In this document: positions 19,261 through 27,251 of the stretch, piece after piece | Numbering within the stretch: the first letter of the stretch is position 1 | Layout: each line of letters begins with the position of its first letter | Assembly (NCBI GenBank): GCA_963555835.3 | Contig: CAUVWZ020000001.1 | Span: 434,001 to 498,000 of the forward strand | DNA: 64,000 nucleotides | DNA from: JAPUME01 sp027294185 | GTDB taxonomy: Bacteria > Acidobacteriota > Terriglobia > UBA7540 > JAPUME01 | Direction: 5' to 3' | The notes under the pieces: model-generated | The model's input: only the letters and a program-made list of their open reading frames with translations | Told to the model about the DNA's origin: nothing | Database searches by the model: none | Made by a program: the position numbers and the translations under genes

Positions 19261-20007
19261 ATGAGAACGGCTAATCCAACCTTAAACGCGAACACCTTTG
19301 TCCAATTCCAGGACACGGCTGTGCGCGGCGAAACCATGACCATTCAGGGCACGGTAAATAAGACCGGCCTGCTGCTGATTCTGCTCCTGCTCGCCGCCGC
19401 CCATACCTGGAATATGTTTTTCACGTCCGGTAACCCGGCGGCGGTCATGCCCTGGATGTGGGGTGGAATGATCGGCGGCTTCGTCGTTGCGCTCATCACC
19501 GTTTTCAAGAAACACTGGGCGATGTTGACGGCGCCGATCTATGCGTTGCTGGAAGGACTTTTCCTGGGGGCGCTCTCCTCCATTCTTGAGGCGCAATATC
19601 CGGGAATCGTCGTCCAGGCCGTGGGGTTGACGTTCGGCACCCTTTTCGCACTTCTTCTCGCCTACCGTACGGGTCTGATTCGCGCCACGGAAAACTTCAA
19701 ACTCGGAGTGGCAGCGGCGACAGGGGGCATCTTTCTGGTTTACATGGCGACGATGGTTCTGGGATTCCTCGGCATCGGGATACCGTTCCTTCACGGGAGC
19801 GGCATCACCGGCATCGGCTTCAGCCTGTTCGTCGTAGTCATCGCCGCGTTGAACCTGGTACTGGATTTCGATTTCATCGAAAGCGGCTCGGCCAGGGGCG
19901 TGCCCAAGTACATGGAGTGGTACGCCGCCTTCGGCCTGATGGTCACCCTGATCTGGCTCTACATCGAAATCCTGAGACTGCTCACCAAGCTGCGCGGTCG
20001 GAGGTAA
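19261..20007 (+). CDS. Bax inhibitor-1/YccA-family membrane protein
   Basis: The 248-residue integral membrane protein has about seven helices after a 30-residue soluble N-terminus (MRTANPTLNANTFVQF...). Family features are APIYALLEGLFLGALSSILE and, near the end, NLVLDFDFIESG with acidic residues in the last helix region, followed by YMEWYAAFGLMVTLIWLYIE. Bacterial members (YccA, YetJ) modulate FtsH or conduct Ca2+. A strong AAGGAGG site precedes the ATG. The long structured 5' leader suggests RNA-level control. Confidence 0.88.
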   Translation: MRTANPTLNANTFVQFQDTAVRGETMTIQGTVNKTGLLLILLLLAAAHTWNMFFTSGNPAAVMPWMWGGMIGGFVVALITVFKKHWAMLTAPIYALLEGLFLGALSSILEAQYPGIVVQAVGLTFGTLFALLLAYRTGLIRATENFKLGVAAATGGIFLVYMATMVLGFLGIGIPFLHGSGITGIGFSLFVVVIAALNLVLDFDFIESGSARGVPKYMEWYAAFGLMVTLIWLYIEILRLLTKLRGRR

Positions 20008-20082
20008 AATCCCAAATTGAGGTGTCTCCCGGTCATTTCAATCTGAAGAACCACCGCCGAGACGCCCGCCACGGCAATCCAG

Positions 20083-20724
20083 ATGAGGCCCGACTATCAG
20101 GCCGTCGTCATCAGCGCCTGGCCGCAGTCGCCGGAATGGCTCCGCAAGGTTATCGACACGGCCATGGCGGACGAAAAGGTAAAGGAGCAACTCATGGCCC
20201 GCGGAGAACTGCCCCTGGTGGCCACCGTTCTGCCTCCCCGCTACCGCATGAAAGGAATGTTTTACAAGATGGGGCCCAAGCCGCCCCAATCAGAAGAATT
20301 GTCCGATGAGTCGGCGGATAAGGTGGCGGGCGGGGCAGCCAATGGATCCACTGGCAGGTCAACCAATGAATCGCCTGAATCGCCCGGCGAATCGGGCAAT
20401 GAATCGACCAACGGATCGGAAGGCCGCGGAGGCTTGATCAGGGTCGCTAGAATCGCCGTAGCCTTCCTCGCGCCTTTTACACGGCCGCCGGACTTTATGG
20501 GTGTCGATCCCGATTCGAGCGACGCCCCGGTCGAGGTGGTCATTTCGCGCGCGGAGAAACCCTACAAGGAAGGCTTGTTACTTGAGGAAGCTCTGGATGC
20601 AAGTGTTCGCCTGACGCCGTTGGTGGTTGTGGAGGTTCAACCGAATGAGGGGAAAATTGTAAACGTAAAGGTCCCGCTTCCGCAGAATAACTGGGGACCG
20701 AAAGTGGTCATGCCGCTGCTCTAA
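20083..20724 (+). CDS. Hypothetical protein with a Ser/Asn/Glu/Gly-rich linker
   Basis: The 213-residue frame starts at ATG 20083; no ribosome site is evident. Two ordered-looking parts (MRPDYQAVVISAWPQSPEWL... and ARIAVAFLAPFTRPPDFMG...VVMPLL) are joined by a repetitive hydrophilic linker (STGRSTNESPESPGES). I recognise no family. The repetitive linker DNA (GAATC/TCGGG words) may be unstable. It follows the BI-1 gene by 75 bases and could be co-transcribed. Confidence 0.45.
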   Translation: MRPDYQAVVISAWPQSPEWLRKVIDTAMADEKVKEQLMARGELPLVATVLPPRYRMKGMFYKMGPKPPQSEELSDESADKVAGGAANGSTGRSTNESPESPGESGNESTNGSEGRGGLIRVARIAVAFLAPFTRPPDFMGVDPDSSDAPVEVVISRAEKPYKEGLLLEEALDASVRLTPLVVVEVQPNEGKIVNVKVPLPQNNWGPKVVMPLL

Positions 20725-20753
20725 GGCTGCGAAATCTTTCTTGAGAACCACGA

Positions 20754-21024
20754 GTGGCGCATACATCCCGGCTTGCCGTGAAGTGTGCGAACAGAGCAAC
20801 TCAACGCATCCATGGCAAATGAAACCATATACTCGCCATCCCGGTCCAAAGAATCAAAGGTAGCGCGGAACCCGCCCGTCAGGTTCCGCGTTACTATGTG
20901 CACTACACAAGAAAGCCGCAGAACCAAACTTCCCGGGTGGCGCACACATCCCGGCGTGCCGGGATGTGTGCGAACAGAGCAACTCAACGCAATCACCCCG
21001 CAGAACCACAAACCGGGTTCTGCG
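20754..21024. repeat. Array of palindromic (REP-like) repeats
   Basis: The 300-base gap contains a 14-pair perfect hairpin (CGCACACATCCCGG-CGTG and its complement, 20941-20972). A decayed copy lies at 20758-20789; both are followed by AACAGAGCAACTCAACGCA. Two nine-pair stems, CGCGGAACC/GGTTCCGCG (20864-20890) and CGCAGAACC/GGTTCTGCG (20999-21024), complete the array. Related units occur at 16457-16594. Confidence 0.7.
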
Positions 21025-22422
21025 CTACCTATTTCCCCTTCGCTTCCCTCCAGCCATGATCTTTTCAATCTCATCCGGGTCACGCGGCAGGCGGCGCGTC
21101 ATCACTTCGTTGCCGTCCTCCGTAATCAGAATCATGTCCTCGATTCGGACACCCAACCCTTCGTCGGGAATATAGACGCCCGGCTCGATGGTGATGACCA
21201 TTCCCGGTTGGAGGGTCGCGCTTCGTTCTGAGGGGTCGTGGACGGCCAACCCGACGTGGTGGCCGAGCCCGTGGATGAAGTATTCTCCCAACGGTTCCCC
21301 CAAACGCTTTTTCCCTTCCTCATTCAGGTATTCGAGGGCGATGCGGTGGAGACTGTTCGGGCCGGTGCGTCGGAGCGAGGCTCCCGGACGGGCGGCAGCA
21401 ATGGCTGCGCGCTGCGCTCCGAGAACGATTTCGTAAATTTCCCTCTGCCGCTTTGTGAAGCGGCCGCTCACGGGAAGTGTCCGGGTGATGTCGGTCGCAT
21501 AACCCGAATATTCACCGCCCACGTCGAGCACAAGCATGTCGCCTGCCTCCATGCGCCGACGGTTTTTATCGTAATGGAGGACGGTCGAGTTGAAACCGGA
21601 ACCGACGATGGGAGGGTAGGCCGACCGCTCGCAGCCTCTCCGCTCATACTCGTACTTCATCAGGGCTGCGATCTCGTATTCGTAAACCCCGGGCCGAACC
21701 GCCTGCATGGCGGCAAAGTGAGCTTCGATGGTAGCCTCGGTCGATTTACGAATCAGGTCGATTTCACCCACTGATTTGACCGACCGGAGCTTGGCAATTT
21801 CAGGAGCTACGTTCTCGATCGAGGCGAACGGCGCCAACTGCCGCAGGCGGCCGAGGAATGACGAGTTGCCTCCTCCCTCCCCTCCCGAGGTGAGGGTATA
21901 GATCTTGTTCCACCGTTTCAGGGCTTCCCCCATTTGCGCCGGGAGGTGCCCGGGAGGCATGACTTCTGCAAATCCGGTCACCTCTGAAATGCCGGGGTCC
22001 CCGGCCCCGATTTTAGGACCTGTCCATCGTTCTTCGGCAGGGTCGCGCAAGGGAAGAAAGAAAATCTCCCGTCCGTTGCCGCCTTCCGACGAAGACGGAA
22101 CCAGCAGCAGCGCCACGTTCGGTTCTTCCGAACCGGTCAGATAGTAGAAGTCGTTCGTCTGCCGAAACGGCAAATAGTCAATATCCTCAGGCGGGGTCTG
22201 ACCGAATAGGACCACGATGCCATCCCTCACCGATTCCATCAACTCGGCGCGGCGGCGCTTGAAAACCTCGAGCGGTTCCCTCTCGAAGGCCGAAAGCAGA
22301 ACACCCCCGGCCAGGGTCGCCAGCGCCAGCCACAGGGCCGGCAGACGGAAGCGCCGTCGAGACGGGGCCCGAGTGGAGTGCTGCGGATGAGATGTCCCAG
22401 GTTTCTCTGATCTTAAATCCAT
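21025..22422 (-). CDS. pepP: Xaa-Pro aminopeptidase (M24B)
   Basis: The 465-residue protein has an N-terminal hydrophobic segment (about residues 27-45), suggesting export or anchoring. An aminopeptidase-P N-domain (EVFKRRRAELMESVRDG) follows, then the pita-bread catalytic domain. Metal ligands can be seen in MLVLDVGGEYSGYATDITRT (two Asp), HGLGHHVGLAVHD (His), TIEPGVYIP (Glu) and GVRIEDM (Glu). It removes N-terminal residues before proline. It stands alone between repeats and nagA. Confidence 0.9.
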   Translation of the reverse strand: MDLRSEKPGTSHPQHSTRAPSRRRFRLPALWLALATLAGGVLLSAFEREPLEVFKRRRAELMESVRDGIVVLFGQTPPEDIDYLPFRQTNDFYYLTGSEEPNVALLLVPSSSEGGNGREIFFLPLRDPAEERWTGPKIGAGDPGISEVTGFAEVMPPGHLPAQMGEALKRWNKIYTLTSGGEGGGNSSFLGRLRQLAPFASIENVAPEIAKLRSVKSVGEIDLIRKSTEATIEAHFAAMQAVRPGVYEYEIAALMKYEYERRGCERSAYPPIVGSGFNSTVLHYDKNRRRMEAGDMLVLDVGGEYSGYATDITRTLPVSGRFTKRQREIYEIVLGAQRAAIAAARPGASLRRTGPNSLHRIALEYLNEEGKKRLGEPLGEYFIHGLGHHVGLAVHDPSERSATLQPGMVITIEPGVYIPDEGLGVRIEDMILITEDGNEVMTRRLPRDPDEIEKIMAGGKRRGNR

Positions 22423-22571
22423 CGTATGTGTGCCTCTGATTGTGAGTCCGGTAAACTTTCAGTTTCGACTACCTCTTGCCCATCAAAAGGCTCGATTCTA
22501 CCACATCGGATGTTGAAGAATCCTGCGGCGGGTGTGTTGAAAAACGCGAAGTCAGCGCTCGGGGAAAATCG

Positions 22572-23738
22572 CTACTCCACCGGCAAACCGCGAACGTAAA
22601 CCTGCCGCACGGTGAGCTGCTTATCGAGGATGACAAGGTCCGCATCGGCGCCGGGCTTGAGGCACCCTTTTCTCTCGGAGATGCCCATCAACTGTGCGGT
22701 GTTCAGCGTGCCCATCTGAATCGCCTCTTCGAGAGGCAGGCCCACAAAGTCGCACATATTGCGCACCGCACGGGCGATGGTCAGAATGCTTCCGGCCAGC
22801 GTGCCGTTATGCCGGCAGACGCCGTCTTTGACTTCGATGGTCAGGCCACCCACGCGATAGGTCCCCTCCGGCGCCCCGACGGCCGACAAGCCGTCCGAGA
22901 TCAGAACGATACCGTCGGCTCCCTTGCAGCGATAGAGAAGTTGAATGACATGGGGATCGACGTGCACGCCGTCGGCAACCAACTCCGCCTTGATCGTCGG
23001 GTCGTTCAGCACCTTGCCGATTACGCCCGGGTCGCGGTGAGTAAAGGGCCGCATGGCATTGAACATATGGGTCGCCTGCCGTACGCCAAGCTCGACTGCC
23101 TGCTCGGCCTGCTCGAAGGTCGAATCGGTATGCCCCATGGAAGGCTGGACACCGGTGCCGATCATTTCCCGTATCAGGTCCGGCGCATGTTTCAGTTCCG
23201 GCGCAACGGTCATGATGCGCAGCTTTCCTCGTGCCGCCTCGGCGAACTAACGATAGGCGGCGAGGGTCGGCTCGACGATGTGCGCGGCGGGATGCACGCC
23301 TCGCCGCTTCACGCTGATGTAGGGCCCCTCCATGTGGATGCCCAGCGGGTGGGACATGGCCGCCGGACGCTTCTCCGCCTCTTCGAGGTAACCGGCAAGA
23401 AACTCGACGGCACGGCGAATATCGAGCGTCGGCGCGGTGAGAGTCGTCGGGTAATAGGAAGTCGTTCCCAACCGTGCGAGCGTCCGGCAAACGGCGTCGA
23501 GCGACTCGCGCGAGGTCTCCATGACGTCGTGCCCGCCCGCGCCGTGGTTGTGCGTATCGATGAAGCCGGGCGTAATCATGAACCCGTCCTCCAACTGCAC
23601 CACGCGGGCGTTCGTGGGAATTTCAATCTCATCCCTTGTTCCGACGGCGCGAATGCGGTCGTCTTCGGTGAGGAGGACGCCGTTCGAAATCGGTCGAGGG
23701 GTATAAATGGTGGGAGCCAGAAAAGCGGTTTGTGCCAT
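22572..23738 (-). pseudogene. nagA: N-acetylglucosamine-6-phosphate deacetylase interrupted by an in-frame TAG
   Basis: The reading frame from ATG 23738 covers the amidohydrolase start (ITPGFIDTHNHGAGGHDVME, HMEGPYISVKRRG). It stops at TAG (plus-strand 23247-23249) after PTLAAYR, and resumes in the same frame with FAEAARGKLRIMTVAPELKH to GHTDSTFEQAEQAV, ISDGLSAVGAPEG and a normal C-terminus. The total length, 388 codons, is normal for NagA. A single base change (AAG or CAG to TAG) explains the break, so this is a very young pseudogene, a sequencing error or a suppressed amber. NagA makes glucosamine-6-phosphate from cell-wall or chitin sugars. Confidence 0.8.
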
Positions 23739-23799
23739 ATTCTTCGGTGTTCTTAAGGGCCCGGCAGAGGTGGGGCAGTGGAACGGAATCGCGCGCGGG

Positions 23800-25371
23800 T
23801 CATCTCAGGATGGCGCGCATTTCCTCAGCCAGCTTCGAATACTCATCCCCCTTTTGAGGGTCCTCTTTCCGATGGTAAAGCCGTGAAAGCCCCTCCAGGG
23901 CTAGAATCTGCCCTTCCCGGTCGGAGTGATCCCGGGCAATCGCCAGGGCCTGATCGAACTGATCCTGGGCTCCCGCGTAATCTCTCTGCAGCGCGAAAAT
24001 TTCCCCCAGACCGCTCAAGAGCCGTCCCACTCCCGATTGATCCCCCAGGGCTCGCTTCACCACGAGGGCCCTTCGATAATCTCGCTCGGAACCGGGGAGG
24101 TCACCCCGCTCCATGTAGACTCCTCCCAGGTTGGTCAGGACGGTACCCTCCCCGCGACGGTCTCCGATCTCACGGGCGATGGCCAGCGCCTGAATCAGGT
24201 GCTCTTCCGCCAGGGTGTAGTCCTCCTGATCCCGGTAAATCTCCCCCAAATTGTTCAGCGTGGTTCCCTCATCCGGGCGATTACCGATTTCGCGGTGAAT
24301 CGCAAGCGCCTGCTGGTAATGCTCCAGAGCCCGGGCATAATTCTGATGCATCTGATAAACCTGGCCCAGATTGTTCAGCGTGGTCCCTTCGCCGGGACGG
24401 TCACCCATCTGACGGGACATGGACAGGGCTTCCTGGTAACGCTCAAGAGCCCGCCCGTATTCTTCCAGAGCCTGATGGACCTGTCCCAGGTTGTTGAGCG
24501 TGGTGCTTTCGGTGGGGCGGTCGTTCAACTCGCGGGCGATGGCCAGCGCACGCTCATAGATTTGAAGGGCTCGCGGATAGGATCCCAGGATCAGATAGAT
24601 GGCACCCAGATTGTTCAACGCGGCGCTCTCCTCGCGCCGGGCCCCCATTTCGGTGGCGATGGCCACCGCACGCTCGTGATAATCGATGGCGGGCGTGTAG
24701 TTACCCTGCAACTGGGAAATCGCGCCCAGGTAATTCAGTGTCGTCCCCTCGCCGCCGCGGTCGCCGATTTGACGCATGATTTCGAGCGCCTGCTGATGAT
24801 TCGCAAGGGCCCGGTCATACTCACCCTGAGACTGGTAGATGGCGCCGACATAATTAAGTATTGCAGCCTCTCCGGACCGATTGTCTATTTCTCGAGCAAT
24901 CCGGATCGCTTCGTCGTAATGCTCGAGCGCCTGAGGATAGTTCCCCTGCGCCTGGCGGGCGATCCCCAGGCTTTCAAGCAGGTTTCCCTCTACCTTCCGA
25001 TCTCCGACCTCTCGTATGATTTCCAGTGCCTGCCCATAGTATTGGAGAGCCTGGGAATAATCCCCCTGCCAGTGATATACGGCTCCCAGCCCGGCAAAAG
25101 CCGATCCTTCTCCGGCACGGCTTCGAGCCAGTTGGGAGAGCCGGACCCCGGCGCGAAATTTGGCGAAGGCAGACTGTAACTCGCCTCTTCTGAGCTCCGC
25201 CTGGGCCTCCCGCAGAATGTCGCGGAGCTCGGTAGTCCGTCGTGCCGCGGATTGCGCCAGGACAAGGGAAGAACTCAGCAGAATCAGACCCGCCGGCAGG
25301 ATGATCGACCGGATAAAACCTCTGCCGGATACCGGAACCATGCGAGAATCAATTGTTCTTCGGCGCACCAT
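23800..25371 (-). CDS. Secreted or membrane-anchored TPR-repeat protein
   Basis: The 523-residue protein has an N-terminal hydrophobic segment (about 19-39, IRSIILPAGLILLSSSLVLA) followed by about eleven 40-residue tetratricopeptide repeats of the kinesin-light-chain type. A typical repeat reads GEGTTLNNLGQVYQMHQNYA followed by RALEHYQQALAI. The 120-base periodicity is plain at the DNA level. It is a protein-protein interaction scaffold with no enzymatic domain. It lies downstream of truB but 149 bases away, so it is probably a separate unit. An alternative start is the Met at 25341. Confidence 0.85.
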   Translation of the reverse strand: MVRRRTIDSRMVPVSGRGFIRSIILPAGLILLSSSLVLAQSAARRTTELRDILREAQAELRRGELQSAFAKFRAGVRLSQLARSRAGEGSAFAGLGAVYHWQGDYSQALQYYGQALEIIREVGDRKVEGNLLESLGIARQAQGNYPQALEHYDEAIRIAREIDNRSGEAAILNYVGAIYQSQGEYDRALANHQQALEIMRQIGDRGGEGTTLNYLGAISQLQGNYTPAIDYHERAVAIATEMGARREESAALNNLGAIYLILGSYPRALQIYERALAIARELNDRPTESTTLNNLGQVHQALEEYGRALERYQEALSMSRQMGDRPGEGTTLNNLGQVYQMHQNYARALEHYQQALAIHREIGNRPDEGTTLNNLGEIYRDQEDYTLAEEHLIQALAIAREIGDRRGEGTVLTNLGGVYMERGDLPGSERDYRRALVVKRALGDQSGVGRLLSGLGEIFALQRDYAGAQDQFDQALAIARDHSDREGQILALEGLSRLYHRKEDPQKGDEYSKLAEEMRAILR

Positions 25372-25519
25372 AGGAACCGTTCCCCTGGCAAGGATCCAGT
25401 CAAACTCGAAAAGACCCGGGAGATTTCCCTATTAGTTTACGCCGCTCAAGGAAAAAAAGCACCATCCACGGCCCCTCGCATAACCTTGCAAAATGTGGCG
25501 CGACAGCAGGAAGGGAAAT

Positions 25520-26434
25520 TCAGGCGAGGACAAGATTGGGATGATAAACAGCGCCGGAGACGTGCCTGGCCACGGCGATGAGTTGCCGTTCCGGGTTGAA
25601 TATCTTCAATAGAGGAGCGGCCGAGTTTCCTGTCTTGGTGCGGCGCAGGCCCGGAGCCGTCGCCAACTCAAAGCTGTGGCCGTGACGAATCTTATTCTCC
25701 GCACGCCCGCGAACCACGAGCTCCGGGAATCCCGGCAGCAGAGTCCCGGGGGGAATCAGAACTTTGGCGACTTCTCCCGCCTCCACCAGTCGGCCCAACT
25801 CCTCGAGAGTGACCGCATTCTTCATCTCGAACTCGGCCACCCCTACCCGCCGCAGCCCGGCCAGGTGAGAAGGTAACCCGATTCGCTGACCCACATCGTG
25901 AGCCAGCGCACGAACGTAGGTTCCTCCCGAGCACTCGACAGAGAATCGAGCCTCGAAACCCTCGACACCCCAGAGCTCCAGAGCATACACTTCCACCTCC
26001 ACCGGCTGAAGCTCGACGGGTTTGTGGTTTCGCGCCAACTGGTAGGCCCGCACACCCCCGATCCGTTTGGCGGAAAATGCAGGCGGAGTTTGCAGAATCC
26101 GGCCGGTGAATTCCTCAAGGATTTTCTCAAGACGTCCGGGATCCGGTTTCGAGTCCTGGGAGGGTGAGGTCGGTTTTCCAGTGGCGTCGTAGGTATCCGT
26201 CGAAAACCTAAAGCTGAATGTGCCCTCGTAAGATTTTCGGGATTTCAGATAGAATTGCGCGAACCGCGTAGCCTTCCCGACCGAGATCGGCAACACTCCG
26301 GTGGCGAAGGGGTCGAGAGTCCCGAAATGGCCCACCTGCCGTATGCGGAGCAGTCGGCGGACCGCCGCGACGACATCGTGTGATGTCATATCGGAGCTTT
26401 TGTCGATCACCAGTACGCCTGCAAGTTCACTCAA
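25520..26434 (-). CDS. truB: tRNA pseudouridine-55 synthase
   Basis: The 304-residue TruB-type enzyme has the catalytic motif HFGTLDPFATGVLPI, where Asp is the nucleophile. Supporting motifs are GVLVIDKSSDMTSHDVV at the N-terminus, KRIGGVRAYQLARNH and CSGGTYVRALAHDVG. It converts U55 of tRNA to pseudouridine. It is the last gene of the rimP-nusA-infB-ylxP-rbfA-truB set on the minus strand, 93 bases after rbfA; nrnA, often found between these two, is absent. Confidence 0.95.
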   Translation of the reverse strand: MSELAGVLVIDKSSDMTSHDVVAAVRRLLRIRQVGHFGTLDPFATGVLPISVGKATRFAQFYLKSRKSYEGTFSFRFSTDTYDATGKPTSPSQDSKPDPGRLEKILEEFTGRILQTPPAFSAKRIGGVRAYQLARNHKPVELQPVEVEVYALELWGVEGFEARFSVECSGGTYVRALAHDVGQRIGLPSHLAGLRRVGVAEFEMKNAVTLEELGRLVEAGEVAKVLIPPGTLLPGFPELVVRGRAENKIRHGHSFELATAPGLRRTKTGNSAAPLLKIFNPERQLIAVARHVSGAVYHPNLVLA

Positions 26435-26527
26435 CGTCTTAGTTCCCTTTTCCGGAATCGCTCATCCTTTGCATCATCCGCCGCTCAGCCGATGATTCGT
26501 GCCCTTTACAGGCAAAAAAGCTATGAG

Positions 26528-26878
26528 CTAGCGATCTATTTTCGTCTTTTCGATCAACTCTTCGATCCTGGCCGAGGTCTCGCTGCTGCGGTCGAGCACG
26601 AAACGAAGCTCTGGGGTAGTGCGCAACTTCAGGCGATGGCTGATCTCATGACGGACGAAACCCACGGCCGAACCCAGCCCTTCCAAAGTATCTTTCTGCT
26701 GTTGCTCGGAGCCAAGGACGCTGACAAAAATCTTTACGTGGTGCAGATCGCGGCTCATTCGGACGTCAGTTACCGTGGTGAACCCGATGCGCGGGTCCTT
26801 CAGATCATGAAGCAGCATCTCCGCCACCTCGACGCGAATCAGGTCTGCCATTCGCTCCCAACGATGGGCCGTGTGCAT
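26528..26878 (-). CDS. rbfA: Ribosome-binding factor A
   Basis: The 116-residue protein has the RbfA KH-like fold. Motifs include HRWERMADLIRVEVAEMLLH, DLKDPRIGFTTVTDVRMSRD, HHVKIFVSVLG and the closing TPELRFVLDRSSE. It binds the 30S subunit during 16S rRNA maturation. Its place between ylxP and truB is the standard one. Confidence 0.95.
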   Translation of the reverse strand: MHTAHRWERMADLIRVEVAEMLLHDLKDPRIGFTTVTDVRMSRDLHHVKIFVSVLGSEQQQKDTLEGLGSAVGFVRHEISHRLKLRTTPELRFVLDRSSETSARIEELIEKTKIDR

Positions 26879-26921
26879 GACATTGCCCTCCTCGTCTCAT
26901 TTCCCAAACAAGAGGGGTTTC

Positions 26922-27203
26922 TCAGAAAAACTCAACCCAGTGCTCGGCCAGATCGGGACCCAGGATCTTTTCCGATTCGGCCAGAGCCCCTCGGAGCGTC
27001 GTTTCCAGGCTACTCCGGCTGCTCGAGATGGAGACCACACCCAGCGTCGCTCGCTGCCAGACGTCCTGATGATCCAGCTCCGCCACCGCCACGTTGAAGC
27101 GGTTTCGCAGGCGTTCGCGAACTTTCCGCAGAACGGCCCTTTTCTCTTTCAGGGAATGCGCATAGGGAATCCGAATCTCGAGGGTCATGACCCCAACCGG
27201 CAT
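26922..27203 (-). CDS. ylxP: DUF503/YlxP-family protein
   Basis: The 93-residue protein has the family opening VGVMTLEIRIPYAHSLKEKR and continues AVLRKVRERLRNRFNVAVAE, then WQRATLGVVSIS. Function is unsettled; the gene is conserved between infB and rbfA in many bacteria, as here, which points to translation or ribosome maturation. Confidence 0.9.
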   Translation of the reverse strand: MPVGVMTLEIRIPYAHSLKEKRAVLRKVRERLRNRFNVAVAELDHQDVWQRATLGVVSISSSRSSLETTLRGALAESEKILGPDLAEHWVEFF

Positions 27204-27251
27204 ACCTGACTCCGGGGCAGGGTCGGGGGAAGGAGTGATTCGGCGGGAGAA

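Noticed and set aside
23247..23249. Pyrrolysine at the nagA TAG
   Set aside because: NagA is not a Pyl protein, the site is not catalytic, and nothing else in the window suggests Pyl decoding.
22476..23756. A 426-codon plus-strand frame opposite nagA
   Set aside because: The opposite strand encodes recognisable NagA motifs; the plus frame has none. It also shows why a broken gene can be missed if the longest frame is taken.
23926..25179. A 417-codon plus-strand frame opposite the TPR gene
   Set aside because: It is the regular shadow of the 120-base TPR repeats.
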